A stretch of DNA of 64,000 bases from Azospirillaceae bacterium (GCA_028283825.1 JAPWJW010000002.1:558001-622000), one strand, 5' to 3'; shown: positions 36,074 through 45,418, numbered from the stretch's first letter. Notes: generated from the letters alone by a model not told the origin. Numbers and translations are program-made.

Positions 36074-37165
36074 ATGGACGGCACGGCAGTGGAACGCGGT
36101 GGGACCAACCCCTATGACCGTTTGCCCGTCACCGCTTTCTGGCGGCCGGCCGTGGCGCAAGCGCATTTCGCCGACGTCGGCCCGTTGTGGCGTCCCAAGA
36201 CCCTCCTCACGGCGGACCAAAGGGTGGCGACCTTCGGTTCCTGTTTCGCCCAGCACATCGGGCGGGCTTTGAGGAAGCGCGGCTTCCAATGGCTCAATAC
36301 CGAACCCGCGCCGGTGACGCTGTCGGCCGAATCCCGCAAGAAATACAATTATGACGTCTTCACCTGCCGCACGGGGAACATCTATACGCCGTCCCTGCTG
36401 CTGCAATGGACGCGCTGGGCCCTGCGGGACGAACGGGTGCCGGCGGAGGTCTGGGAACGGGGTGGTCGGGTCCACGACCCGTTCCGTCCCGCGGTGGAAC
36501 CGGGCGGGTTCGACACCGCTGAAGAGATGATGCGCCTGCGCGGCCTTACCATCCGCGCGTTCGGCGAAGCGATCCGGTCCGCCGATTGTTTCGTGTTCAC
36601 CCTCGGGCTGACGGAAAGCTGGTGGAACGCCGATGGCGGTTATGAGTACCCGGCCTGCCCAGGCACCATCGCCGGCGATTTCGACGCCGCCGCGCACGCG
36701 TTTCGCAACCTGTCTTTCAACGAAATCAGGGATGCGCTGACCGGCGCCTTCGACCTGATGCGGGCGGCCAACCCCAACATCCGTTTCATCCTCACCGTGT
36801 CGCCAGTGCCTCTGGTGGCGACCAATTCCGGCAGTCACGTCCTGGTCGCGACCATGGAGTCGAAATCCATCCTGCGCGCGGTCGCGGGGGAAATGGCGCG
36901 CCAGCACCCCGATGTCGATTATTTCCCCTCGTACGAGATCATCAACAGCCCCGCGGCGCGTGGCGCCTTTTTCGAGCCGAATTTGCGTTCCGTGTCCGCC
37001 ATGGGCGTTGATTGCGTCATGGGGCATTTCTTCCGCGATCCGGCGGCGTCCGGACCGTCGGCTGACGCAAGGGTGGAACCGGCGGCGGCGGCCGACCTTA
37101 CGCCGACACCCAGCGACGTAGCCTGTGAAGAAGAGCTGCTTGAGGCTTTTCTGCCGCGGCCGTGA
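36074..37165 (+). CDS. GSCFA-family protein
   Basis: 363 residues from the ATG at 36074, which has TTGGAG seven bases upstream; an ATG at 36041 lacks one. The family-naming motif appears as VATFGSCFAQHIGRALRKRGF (~50). Further conserved parts are KYNYDVFTCRTGNIYTP, VFTLGLTESWWN, FILTVSPVPLVAT and DYFPSYEIINSP. GSCFA proteins are SGNH-like, have unproven activity and occur near polysaccharide genes. The 3' end overlaps the convergent SGNH-like gene by 68 bp. Confidence 0.85.
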   Translation: MDGTAVERGGTNPYDRLPVTAFWRPAVAQAHFADVGPLWRPKTLLTADQRVATFGSCFAQHIGRALRKRGFQWLNTEPAPVTLSAESRKKYNYDVFTCRTGNIYTPSLLLQWTRWALRDERVPAEVWERGGRVHDPFRPAVEPGGFDTAEEMMRLRGLTIRAFGEAIRSADCFVFTLGLTESWWNADGGYEYPACPGTIAGDFDAAAHAFRNLSFNEIRDALTGAFDLMRAANPNIRFILTVSPVPLVATNSGSHVLVATMESKSILRAVAGEMARQHPDVDYFPSYEIINSPAARGAFFEPNLRSVSAMGVDCVMGHFFRDPAASGPSADARVEPAAAADLTPTPSDVACEEELLEAFLPRP

Positions 37166-37934
37166 ACGGCGGTGGCGGGAAGGCCGCTTCCACCCCTTCC
37201 AGGACCGCCGCCAGGACCAGCGCTCCACCCGTCTGGTTGAGGTGAACCAAATGGTGATGGGGCTGTTCGATCCGGTCCGGTTCGACGCCGTCGACGTTCA
37301 GCGATCCGGAATAAAGATCAGGCAGGGGGTGGCCGTCACCCCCGAACAGGGGGACCGGAAACGGGATGTGGCAAGCCGGGCGGATCGCCTCGGCGAAAAG
37401 GGCATCCGTCCGTTCCGCCACATCCCCATTCCCGCGGCATTCCTCGACGCTGTAGTTCCGGGAAAGCAGGAAGACGGGCCGGTCCTGGGCCGTCAGCAAT
37501 TGCCCGCAGATACGATAGGCGTGGGACTGGAGAAGCCGTTCCCGAAGTGCCGCCGCCCGCACTTGCCGGGAGTAGGATTCGGTTGAAAGACCATCCATGA
37601 AGGTCCTGATTTCCACCGGCGTCGGCGTGTCGCCATAGACGACGAAGGCATCATAGTCATCGACGTCATCGCTGCCCCCGTCGGAAAAGGGGGCGTCGAC
37701 GATGCGTTTTCCGTCCAGCCTGAGGTTGATGAAATTCGGTCCCGGATTGGCGAAGAAGTTCAGCGTATGGCCGCGCGTGTCCACAAGGCCCAATTGATAG
37801 GCCCGCTTCACGGCCCCCGTGTAGCTGTTGCCGATCACGCAAACGCGCCGCCTTGCCCGTGGTGCGGCAAGGGAAGTGTCGCTCCTGTTTTCCAGCACGG
37901 GGTCCATGCCCTTGTTCAGCCTCGGCGTGATCAT
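37098..37934 (-). CDS. SGNH-like hydrolase, last gene of a surface-glycan operon
   Basis: 278 residues. The N-terminal RRVCVIGNSYTGAVKRAY (~30-47) resembles the GNS variant of the SGNH block I serine motif. A late segment, HHHLVHLNQTGGALVLAAVLEG (~225-246), would hold the catalytic His/Asp region. No signal peptide is visible. It follows the Stf0 sulfotransferase gene by 50 bp on the same strand. An acyl-ester hydrolase or transferase acting on a glycan is plausible, but the family call is tentative. Confidence 0.5.
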   Translation of the reverse strand: MITPRLNKGMDPVLENRSDTSLAAPRARRRVCVIGNSYTGAVKRAYQLGLVDTRGHTLNFFANPGPNFINLRLDGKRIVDAPFSDGGSDDVDDYDAFVVYGDTPTPVEIRTFMDGLSTESYSRQVRAAALRERLLQSHAYRICGQLLTAQDRPVFLLSRNYSVEECRGNGDVAERTDALFAEAIRPACHIPFPVPLFGGDGHPLPDLYSGSLNVDGVEPDRIEQPHHHLVHLNQTGGALVLAAVLEGVEAAFPPPPFTAAAEKPQAALLHRLRRWVSA

Positions 37935-37984
37935 GGTCCAGGCCTCGTGCTGCCTTCAACGCCGAAATGGCGCGGCCCTTGGGG

Positions 37985-38875
37985 TTACAGCCGGTCGAAA
38001 CGATCAACGCTGCCGCATTCATGGATATAGCGGGCGCGCCATTCCACGGACAATTCATCGGCCTGTCTGCGGATCGGCGTGAAGCTGGTCACCATCGTCC
38101 GGTCCACCGTCTCCCCCATGGCGGCGGCGACACGATGCACCACCTGGAACGAATCCGCGCACAATTCCTCATAGGTGACGGTCAGGGGCGATGTGCCGAT
38201 GCGGGCGAAATACAGGTCCCATCGCGCCCGGTTGGCCGCCAGGTCCCGCATCGTCGTTCCGATGGCCTCGGCATCGAACCCGGCGGGACGTTCTTCCTGG
38301 ATATGGGAATGGTAGCGGCCCGTCTGCCGCGCGCGATGCAGCGAAATCGCCTGGCCCAGCAGGTCCCGCCGCATCAGTCGCACGAAGGTCGGGGTGGGGA
38401 AGGTGTGGGAGATGGTGCCTTCCGACAGCAGCCGGTCGATGTGCCAGGGGTGTACCTTCATGGAGAAACAGCCGTTGGGCGTCGTCCCGGCGCGGTGGGC
38501 GATGGCGACCTGTGATGCGACGTCCGCCGGATAGTCGGGGATGAACCGCTGCATCCAGCTGGTGTTCAGGTATTCCGACGGTCGTCCCAGCCGGCCGGTG
38601 GCCCCCAGCAACTGGCATAGCAGTTCGCTGCCCGTCCGCTCATCGGTTGCCAGGACCAGGGAATGCCGGGGCTGGACATCCGCGGGGAAGCCCGACAGCC
38701 AGGAATCGAGGGACACCCCGGCGATTCGTCCGAAATGGGGGTGCCAGTCGGGCCCGGGAACCGCGGCCTCGCCGTCCTTGGGTGCGGTGCTGCCGAATAG
38801 CCTGTGCAAATAGCCGCGAAGTGTCTTGGGGCTGGGGGCGGGCAATGGGGTGCCTCTCGGGCTGGATAGGGGCAT
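37985..38875 (-). CDS. Stf0-type sulfotransferase
   Basis: 296 residues from the ATG at 38875. The PAPS 5'-phosphosulfate-binding segment is HSLVLATDERTGSELLCQLLGATGRLG (~50-76), the Stf0 form of the P-loop. Further family features are EYLNTSWMQRF, FSMKVHPWHIDRLL, FVRLMRRDLLGQAISLHRARQTGRYHS (the 3'-phosphate-binding arginine region) and LTVTYEELCAD. Stf0 moves sulfate to a sugar hydroxyl such as trehalose; here the acceptor is probably a glycan made by the neighbouring genes. The gap to the GT2 gene is 26 bp. Confidence 0.85.
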   Translation of the reverse strand: MPLSSPRGTPLPAPSPKTLRGYLHRLFGSTAPKDGEAAVPGPDWHPHFGRIAGVSLDSWLSGFPADVQPRHSLVLATDERTGSELLCQLLGATGRLGRPSEYLNTSWMQRFIPDYPADVASQVAIAHRAGTTPNGCFSMKVHPWHIDRLLSEGTISHTFPTPTFVRLMRRDLLGQAISLHRARQTGRYHSHIQEERPAGFDAEAIGTTMRDLAANRARWDLYFARIGTSPLTVTYEELCADSFQVVHRVAAAMGETVDRTMVTSFTPIRRQADELSVEWRARYIHECGSVDRFDRL

Positions 38876-38901
38876 CAGCGAATGGGACGACGGTCGATGG
38901 C

Positions 38902-40242
38902 CTAGATGCGGCCCCTCAGTTTCGCGACCAGGCGTCGCAACGGCGTGATGCGTCGCCAAATTCCGCGAAGGGGGCGGATCAATTGATTGATCCTGTGGTG
39001 GATCTCCAGGACCAACTGGCGCGTTTCCGCGGCCAGCTGGGTACTTTCCAGGATCAGGTGGCGGTTTTCCGCGGCCAGCTGGTGATTTCCCGCGACCAGC
39101 TGTTGGATCAGCTGATGGTTGCCAGCCGCAAGCCGGCGGCTTTCCAGGGATATTTGCCGCAGTTCCTCCGCCTGGCTTTCCAACTGGACGATCCGGTTCT
39201 GCAGATCGATGTGCCGGTTGTGGCTCCAGTCGGCATTCCGGTCGAGTACCTGCCGCAGGTCGGCGTACCGGTTGTGGCTCCACTCGGCGTTCCGGTTGAG
39301 CATCTGCTGCAGGTCGACGTGCCGGTTATGGCTCCAGTCCGCGTTCCGGTTGAACAGCTGGGAAAGCTGGGCCTGCCGGTCATCCGCTTGCCGCAGCAGG
39401 ACGTGCAGCAGGCCGATATGGCCCGGTTCCTTTTGCAGCAGCGGCCGCACCAGGCTGTTGCGATACAGCACGTCGTAAAGCTGATGCTGGTCCAACCCGG
39501 CATGCACGGAATTGCCGTAGAAATCGGCGTCCGTCTTGAAGCGGTGATGATAGTAGGCAAGGGGTTCATTGATGGTGGCGATATCGCCAACCATCAGGAT
39601 GCGCAGGGTGTAATCCCAATCGCCCAGCACCGGCAGTGCCGCGTTGTAGGGGCCGATGAGGTCGGCGACGGACTTTCGGATCAGCAGGCAGATGGGGGGG
39701 GAGGAGTTCCTGGTCAGCAGATAGGTGAGGTCGACATGGGGCTGCCAGTGGCCCCAGGGACGGCGTTCTTCCTCCAGGACGCGATCGTCCTCAATGCGTT
39801 CGACGATGACTTCGCAGTTCGTCAGGACGGCGGCGTAACGGGTGTTCGCCGGGGCGTTGAGGAAGGTGGTCGTGGTCTCCAGGAAATCCGGGTGCCAGGA
39901 GTCGTCATCGTCATGCACGACGATGAAGTCCCCTTCCGCCACGCCCAGGCCGGCATTCGACGCGGCCTCCATGCCAAGGCTTCGGTCATGGTGGATAAGG
40001 GTCAGGCGGCCGGCGAATGATGTCCGGTACGTGTCGACCAATTCATTGACGGCGTCCGTTTCACCGCCGTCGTTCACCAGATACAGATGCCAGTTCTGGT
40101 GCGTCTGGCTCAGGATGCTGGCCAGGGCGCGTGCCAGCAGGATCGGGCGGTTCTTGGTCCTGGTGAGAATGGCGACGCGGTCGCCGAGGGGCCGTGGTTG
40201 CTCCACCGTGGCCATGCTGGTCGGGAAGAGAGTGGTCGTCAT
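38902..40242 (-). CDS. Family 2 glycosyltransferase with repeat/coiled-coil tail
   Basis: 446 residues from the ATG at 40242. Residues ~18-265 are a GT-A family 2 domain: VAILTRTKNRPILLARALASILSQTHQNWHLYLVNDGG, the metal-binding DDDDSWHPDFLE, then GDWDYTLRILMVGDIATINEPLAYYHHR. After it comes an odd tail: three 18-residue repeats with the consensus NRNADWSHNRHxDLQQxL (~310-363), then a long coiled coil (LAAGNHQL, LAAENRHLILES, LAAETRQLVLEIHHR) and a basic C-terminus. The tail probably mediates oligomerisation or membrane association. It belongs to a five-gene minus-strand operon for a surface glycan. Confidence 0.85.
   Translation of the reverse strand: MTTTLFPTSMATVEQPRPLGDRVAILTRTKNRPILLARALASILSQTHQNWHLYLVNDGGETDAVNELVDTYRTSFAGRLTLIHHDRSLGMEAASNAGLGVAEGDFIVVHDDDDSWHPDFLETTTTFLNAPANTRYAAVLTNCEVIVERIEDDRVLEEERRPWGHWQPHVDLTYLLTRNSSPPICLLIRKSVADLIGPYNAALPVLGDWDYTLRILMVGDIATINEPLAYYHHRFKTDADFYGNSVHAGLDQHQLYDVLYRNSLVRPLLQKEPGHIGLLHVLLRQADDRQAQLSQLFNRNADWSHNRHVDLQQMLNRNAEWSHNRYADLRQVLDRNADWSHNRHIDLQNRIVQLESQAEELRQISLESRRLAAGNHQLIQQLVAGNHQLAAENRHLILESTQLAAETRQLVLEIHHRINQLIRPLRGIWRRITPLRRLVAKLRGRI
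39190..39351 (-). repeat. Three tandem 54-bp repeats inside the GT2 gene
   Basis: Units lie at 39190-39243, 39244-39297 and 39298-39351 and encode three 18-residue repeats that differ at a few positions (DWSHNRHI / EWSHNRYA / DWSHNRHV). No spacers are present, so this is not a CRISPR array. Confidence 0.9.
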
Positions 40243-40268
40243 CAATTCTCGCTGTTTTTTCGCGGCGT

Positions 40269-42401
40269 TCAATCGAACTGCCGCAGCGCCCGTGCGCCGT
40301 AATGGCTGAAATTTTCCCTGGCCAGCGTGCGCACCAGTTCGCGCTGGTCGGCGGAACCGTTGGCGGACCAGTACTTCAATGTTCCCATCGACCAGCCGCC
40401 GGTAAGCGCCTTGCGCATCGCCTCTTCGCCAGTGGGAAGGGTGGTGGCGATGATGCCGTCCAGATGCGCATGATCGAAGGTTGCGCAATGGCCGATCCGG
40501 CCGAACATCATGAGGTCGTGCTTGGATGGCGCCACGCTGAAGGCCGCCATGGCGGCCCTGGCGGCGGCCGGCGTCAGGTCGTCCAAGGTTAGCGGCCCGC
40601 AGGCGCCGGTGGCGAACAGTTCCGTGACCGTCTCCAGCGCCCCATCCTGGAAGTGACGGGTGATTGCCTCGTATTGCGCCTTCTCCACCGGGTTCTCCGC
40701 CAGTACCGGATGCCATCGGCCCGCTTTCCAGGCATAGGAATGGACGGTGCCGTGCGGTGCCGCGTGCAGTTCTTCCAGGATGTCGACGGCGCTGTGCAAT
40801 TGGAACTGCTGCCCCGTCGGCCTGAATTCGTTGCCGAACGCCGCCTCCATCAACCCCGCGCCGTAACGGTTGCTCAAGGCATTGGACCAGAGGCCGTAAT
40901 AGAAGCCGCTCAGCCGCGCCTTGCCGTGCATGCGTTCCAGGATCAGGCGCAAGCACCGCTGCATGGTGGCGTTCCATCCCATGTCGACAATCGCCGACCG
41001 GCCGTCGCAGTCCAGCCTTTCCTGCTCCAGGTATCCCCTAAGGCCCTCATATGCCGGCGCCATCCGCGCGTGGACGGCGGCGGAATGGCGCTGCAGGAGG
41101 GCATCGAATTCCGGGGCGTCCAGGGGGACGTCCAGCGATCCGAACCGGGTGGCGCAATCCTCCACCAAGGCGGCCTCGCCCAGCAGGTCGGCCCGCGCCA
41201 GGGCCAGCCGGACGGTGACCCGGTCATCGACATTGTTATGGAGGAATTCAAGCAAGCCCGGGCTCAGGCGGTGCGGGGTGCTTTCCATGTAACCCTGCGC
41301 CAGGTTCAGCGGCCGCCGGGACGTATGGAAATACTGATCCTCGACCCCCGTTTCCCGGGCCAGGTTCGCGGCTTGCCAAGCCTGGTGCATAAGCCAGCCG
41401 TCCCGGGCGCAAAAGTACAACCGCCTGATGCCGTGAAGCTTTACCCTCTGGGCCAGCCAGCGGATGTAGCCGCCGACCACGATGCCGCCCAGGGTCCGGC
41501 CCACCCCACGCCAATAGTCGGCGGATGTCTCGGGCGCCTGGAAATCAGCGCGCGCGTTCAGGACTGTGGCGCGTCGGAACCGTGAAAAGGGAAGGCAGGC
41601 GGGGGTAAGGGGGCCGGCGAGGCGCCGCTCTGACCGGGCGCGCAGATAGATGCGCGCTTCAATCCCATGCTCCCGGGCGGTACGGCCATCGGACCAATCG
41701 TCGTCGCCGATATGAAGGAAGCGGGATGCCTGCGGGTGCCGCGTCTTGACGACGTCCCATTGGCGGCCACCCGACTTCGTGGCCATCGTCTCACAGGAAA
41801 CATGCAGCGCCTGCCATCCCGTGTACCCGCAGCCGGCCAGAACGTCCGCCAGGAAATCAGCCGGCAAGTACATGTCGGAAACAAAGATGTACGGCTTGCC
41901 GATCACGGCAAGTCGCCGCGTCAGTTCCAGGATGTCCGGAACCGCCACCAATATGTCCCGTTCCACCTCAAGCTCGACTTGTCGGGCGATCTCGAGATGG
42001 GGTGCCAGGGCCGGCATGCGCTGCCCGATCTCGGTGTAGATCTGCTGGAAGGTAACCTCTTCCGCGCCCTTCAGCCGCTGCTGCCGCTTGCGCGCGTCGC
42101 GCTCCGCCTCTTCGCGTTCGGTCGCGAAACCCTTGGCCATGGGGCCGAATTGCAGGATGAGGCGCCTTTCCATCTCGGCAAAGGTGTCGGCGGGGCTATC
42201 CACCAGGCGGGTCAGGGCGGTATCGAAAATGTCCAGGGAGACGATGTCGCAACGTGCGCTGAGTGATCGGATTTCGTTAATGAACGGCTCGTCCAGGGAC
42301 CAGTCGGACAGCGTCCTGATGCCATTCTTTACGGGGCGGTCTTCCGTCGTTTCAGCATCTGCGCTGTTAAAGTCAAAAGAAGACGGAAATCTGTTAAGCA
42401 T
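40269..42401 (-). CDS. Large HAD-domain protein of a polysaccharide locus
   Basis: 710 residues. The N-terminal third is a HAD hydrolase domain: nucleophile motif DIVSLDIFDTALTR (~52-65), FVSDMYLPADFL (motif II region, ~175) and FLHIGDDDWSDGRTAREHGI (motif IV, ~225). The C-terminal two thirds are a less common domain that starts IRRLYFCARDGWLMHQAW (~325) and includes AIVDMGWNATMQRCL and FYYGLWSNALSNRYGAGL. This two-part form is seen in glycan and capsule clusters, usually annotated only as HAD-like. Its substrate is unknown. It lies in the operon methyltransferase-HAD-GT2-Stf0-SGNH. Confidence 0.7.
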   Translation of the reverse strand: MLNRFPSSFDFNSADAETTEDRPVKNGIRTLSDWSLDEPFINEIRSLSARCDIVSLDIFDTALTRLVDSPADTFAEMERRLILQFGPMAKGFATEREEAERDARKRQQRLKGAEEVTFQQIYTEIGQRMPALAPHLEIARQVELEVERDILVAVPDILELTRRLAVIGKPYIFVSDMYLPADFLADVLAGCGYTGWQALHVSCETMATKSGGRQWDVVKTRHPQASRFLHIGDDDWSDGRTAREHGIEARIYLRARSERRLAGPLTPACLPFSRFRRATVLNARADFQAPETSADYWRGVGRTLGGIVVGGYIRWLAQRVKLHGIRRLYFCARDGWLMHQAWQAANLARETGVEDQYFHTSRRPLNLAQGYMESTPHRLSPGLLEFLHNNVDDRVTVRLALARADLLGEAALVEDCATRFGSLDVPLDAPEFDALLQRHSAAVHARMAPAYEGLRGYLEQERLDCDGRSAIVDMGWNATMQRCLRLILERMHGKARLSGFYYGLWSNALSNRYGAGLMEAAFGNEFRPTGQQFQLHSAVDILEELHAAPHGTVHSYAWKAGRWHPVLAENPVEKAQYEAITRHFQDGALETVTELFATGACGPLTLDDLTPAAARAAMAAFSVAPSKHDLMMFGRIGHCATFDHAHLDGIIATTLPTGEEAMRKALTGGWSMGTLKYWSANGSADQRELVRTLARENFSHYGARALRQFD

Positions 42402-42502
42402 ATCGACTTCAATCCATGGGGATGATGGTCTTCAGTATTCTTGTTGACCGTTACCGCTCCAGCGGCGCCGCAACCCGTTAGGTCGCCCCCGTGTCCTGAT
42501 AA

Positions 42503-43582
42503 TCAGTGGGATCGATTTTTCAGAACTGATGCGATCTTGCGGATCGGGGCGGTGATCCGCCAAGAAGACGAGGATTCCAGTGCGGCGACCTTGGCCTCGG
42601 CTATCAATGCCCGGTGCCGCATCGCCGCCAGTTCGTGTGCCAAAGCCCGCGTTTCGGCAAGCGCCGCCTGCAACGCCGCTTCCTTGGTGGCGGCCAGGGC
42701 CTCCGGTTCATGCTGTTCCATGCGGGTTGCTGGAAAGACCGCGATGGAGCCGTGCGGCGCCTCCTCGGCCATCATCGGGGCAGTCAATTGCGGTGGCCGT
42801 GAGGCGCCCGACCGCCATGCCTGGACGCCGGCATCGTAGTCCCGCTCCTCCACGCCGCGCGCGGCGGCGCGATGGGTGCGAAAATTATAGAGAACCTGCG
42901 TCAGGAAGCTTTTGGGGTGCACGAAACTCAACGGCCCGTTTTCCCGCAAACTTTCGCGAGGCAGGACCCGCGCTGCAACGGAGTCGGGACGGGCGAAGAT
43001 CAATGAGTTCTGGGCATACCACCAGTCGACCCCTTCCTGCTGCCAGATCAGCGGGCGCAGGGCATCGAAGCAAAGATAGCCTTTCGCCCGAAAATGAACG
43101 GCCCAATATTCGGCCCATAGTTCGTTGATGTGCCCCGTCCCCCCCTGGAAGGGGATGGCCGCGCCGAACAGAATGGTGTCGCCCAACTGGGTCAGTCCGG
43201 TGATGAACGCTTCCCCGCGGTCATGGGGCAGATGCTCCACGACCTCCATTGAGATGACCAGGTCGAAAGGGGCGCTGCCGGGCGGTAGCTTGTCCCTGGG
43301 CAATTCCCGGTCCAGGGCCGTCGGGTAAAAGGCGTCCGGCGCGATTTGCAGCGTCGCCCGGTCAACGTAATCACCGTCGAAGCCCGCGACCTCCGATGCG
43401 CCAAGGGCCTGCGCGATCCGAAGCCAAGTGGCGACTCCGCAACCGACATCAGCCACCCGCCTGGGCTGGAGCCACTGGAAAAGATGCCCAAGAATGATTG
43501 CGGCCGATCGGGCGCTTCCGGGGGCCTGGCTGGCATAAAACGCTTCGTCATACAGGGTGACGTTTGTTGTTATGTCATGCAT
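42503..43582 (-). CDS. SAM-dependent methyltransferase, first gene of the glycan operon
   Basis: 359 residues from the ATG at 43582, with AAGG six bases upstream. The SAM-binding motif I is VADVGCGVATW (~42-52), the acidic end of strand 2 is AGFDGDYVD (~65), and motif IV is FDLVISMEVVEHLPHDRG (~105). The C-terminal ~80 residues form a coiled coil (EALAATKEAALQAALAETRALAHELAAMRHRA) ending in SSSSWRITAPIRKIASVLK, a tail often found on glycan-modifying enzymes. The methyl acceptor is unknown, probably a sugar. Confidence 0.8.
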   Translation of the reverse strand: MHDITTNVTLYDEAFYASQAPGSARSAAIILGHLFQWLQPRRVADVGCGVATWLRIAQALGASEVAGFDGDYVDRATLQIAPDAFYPTALDRELPRDKLPPGSAPFDLVISMEVVEHLPHDRGEAFITGLTQLGDTILFGAAIPFQGGTGHINELWAEYWAVHFRAKGYLCFDALRPLIWQQEGVDWWYAQNSLIFARPDSVAARVLPRESLRENGPLSFVHPKSFLTQVLYNFRTHRAAARGVEERDYDAGVQAWRSGASRPPQLTAPMMAEEAPHGSIAVFPATRMEQHEPEALAATKEAALQAALAETRALAHELAAMRHRALIAEAKVAALESSSSWRITAPIRKIASVLKNRSH

Positions 43583-43754
43583 GAGGGACCTTGGTGGCCT
43601 CGACGCCAAACAATCGCATTTTCCGCGTATTTATATGGAGTGTGGTGTGCTGGGGGGCAAGGAAATTGAGTGGCCGATGGGCATTCTATTCTGATGCTAT
43701 TATTGTTGGCTTTTCTGCTCATTTTCTTCGGCGAATAAACAATAGCCGGCCGAG

Positions 43755-43776
43755 TGGGGGCTGGATCCAGCCCCCA
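43755..43776. terminator. Perfect palindrome downstream of the ABC-F gene
   Basis: A 22-bp perfect inverted repeat, TGGGGGCTGG followed by its complement around a central GATC, lies 23 bp past the end of the ABC-F gene on the minus strand, with T-rich sequence further on. It is a likely terminator that separates that gene from the glycan operon. Confidence 0.6.
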
Positions 43777-43798
43777 TGCTTTGCGTGGCCCGCCCCTC

Positions 43799-45418
43799 TC
43801 AGTGCAGACCCGGCGCTTCCTGTCCGGTGCGCGCCACATATTCGGTGTAGCCGCCGCCGTACTGGTGGATGCCCTCCGGCGTCAGTTCCAGCACCCGGTT
43901 GGACAGCGTCGCCAGGAAATGCCGGTCGTGGGACACGAACAGCATGGTGCCCTCGTAGGCCGCCAGCGCCGTGATCAGCATCTGCTTGGTGTCCAGGTCC
44001 AGATGGTTGGTCGGCTCGTCCAGCACCAGGAAGTTGGGCGGGTTGTACAGCATGATGGCCATGACCAGCCGCGCCTTCTCGCCACCCGACAGGACGCGGC
44101 ACTTCTTTTCCACATCGTCGCCGGAGAAGCCGAAACACCCGGCCAGGGTGCGCAACGATCCCTGGTTGGCCTGCGGGAAGTTGCCCTCCAGCGCCTCGAA
44201 CACCGTGCGCTCGCCATCCAGCAGTTCCATGGCGTGCTGGGAGAAATAGCCCATCTTGACGCTGCCGCCGACCTGGACGGTGCCGGTGTCCGGCTGGTCC
44301 GCCCCCGCCACCAGTTTCAGCAGCGTCGACTTGCCGGCGCCGTTGACGCCCATGACGCACCAGCGTTCCTTGCGGCGGATGGTGAGGTCGAAGCCCTGAT
44401 AGATGGTGCGGCTGCCGTACCCCTTGTGCACGTTCTTCAGGACCGCGACGTCGTCGCCGGAGCGTGGCGCGGGCGGGAAGTCGAAGGTCACGGTCTGGCG
44501 GCGCTTGGGCGGTTCCACCCGCTCGATCTTGTCCAGCTTCTTCACCCGGCTCTGCACCTGGCTGGCGTGCGAGGCGCGGGCCTTGAAGCGCTCGATGAAC
44601 TTCAGTTCCTTGGCCAGCATGGCCTGCTGCCGTTCGAACTGCGCCTGCTGCTGCTTTTCGTTCAGCGCCCGCTGCTGTTCGTAAAAGACATAGTCGCCGG
44701 AATAGCTGGTCAGCGCCCCGCCATCGATCTCGATGATCTTGTTGACGATCCGGTTCATGAATTCCCGGTCGTGCGAGGTCATCAGCAGGGCACCCTCATA
44801 CCCCTTCAGGAAGCCCTCCAGCCAGATCAGGCTTTCGAGGTCCAGATGGTTGCTGGGTTCGTCCAGTAGCATGGCGTCGGGTTTCATCAGCAGGATGCGG
44901 GCCAGCGCCACGCGCATCTTCCAGCCGCCGGACAGCATGCCGACGTCCTTGTCCATCATCTCCTGGCTGAAGCTGAGGCCGGCCAGCACTTCGCGCGCCT
45001 TGCCCTCCAGCTCATAGCCGCCCAGTTCGTCGAAGCGCGCCTGCACCTCGCCATAGCGTTCGATGATGGTGTCCATCTGGTCGGCCTGCTCGGGGTCGGC
45101 CATAGCCGCCTCCAGGTTGGCCAGTTCCCGCGCCACGTCGCTGATCGGGCCGGCGCCGTCCATCACCTCCGCCACGGCGCTACGGCCGGACATTTCACCG
45201 ACATCCTGGTTGAAATAGCCGATGGTGACCAGCTTCTCGACCGACACCTGGCCGGTGTCCGGCAATTCCTCGCCCGTGATCATGCGGAACAGGGTGGTCT
45301 TGCCCGCACCGTTGGGACCGACCAGGCCGACCTTCTCGCCCCGGTTCAACGCCGCCGACGTTTCCATGAACAGGATGCGGTGGCCGTTGTGCTTGCTGAT
45401 GTTTTCGAGGCGGATCAT
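43799..45418 (-). CDS. ABC-F family ATPase (ribosome-associated type)
   Basis: 539 residues from the ATG at 45418; a longer frame starting at 45517 is less likely because MIRLENISKHNGHRILF is the family start. Two ATPase domains are complete: Walker A GPNGAGKTT (~36) and GVNGAGKST (~350), signatures MLSGGWKMRVALARILL (~155) and VLSGGEKARLVMAIMLY (~435), Walker B DAMLLDEPSNHLD and NFLVLDEPTNHLD. The inter-domain linker is charged (EQQRALNEKQQQAQFERQQAMLAKELKFIERFKARASHASQ). No membrane segment is present. ABC-F proteins act on the ribosome; length and layout are closest to the YbiT group. It is not clearly connected to its neighbours. Confidence 0.92.
   Translation of the reverse strand: MIRLENISKHNGHRILFMETSAALNRGEKVGLVGPNGAGKTTLFRMITGEELPDTGQVSVEKLVTIGYFNQDVGEMSGRSAVAEVMDGAGPISDVARELANLEAAMADPEQADQMDTIIERYGEVQARFDELGGYELEGKAREVLAGLSFSQEMMDKDVGMLSGGWKMRVALARILLMKPDAMLLDEPSNHLDLESLIWLEGFLKGYEGALLMTSHDREFMNRIVNKIIEIDGGALTSYSGDYVFYEQQRALNEKQQQAQFERQQAMLAKELKFIERFKARASHASQVQSRVKKLDKIERVEPPKRRQTVTFDFPPAPRSGDDVAVLKNVHKGYGSRTIYQGFDLTIRRKERWCVMGVNGAGKSTLLKLVAGADQPDTGTVQVGGSVKMGYFSQHAMELLDGERTVFEALEGNFPQANQGSLRTLAGCFGFSGDDVEKKCRVLSGGEKARLVMAIMLYNPPNFLVLDEPTNHLDLDTKQMLITALAAYEGTMLFVSHDRHFLATLSNRVLELTPEGIHQYGGGYTEYVARTGQEAPGLH

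Noticed and set aside
35987-37228. A 413-codon minus-strand frame opposite the GSCFA gene
   Set aside because: The plus strand carries the GSCFA motifs and a ribosome site; the minus frame has no recognisable domain.
39190-39351. CRISPR-like tandem repeats
   Set aside because: Contiguous 54-bp in-frame units without spacers within a glycosyltransferase gene.
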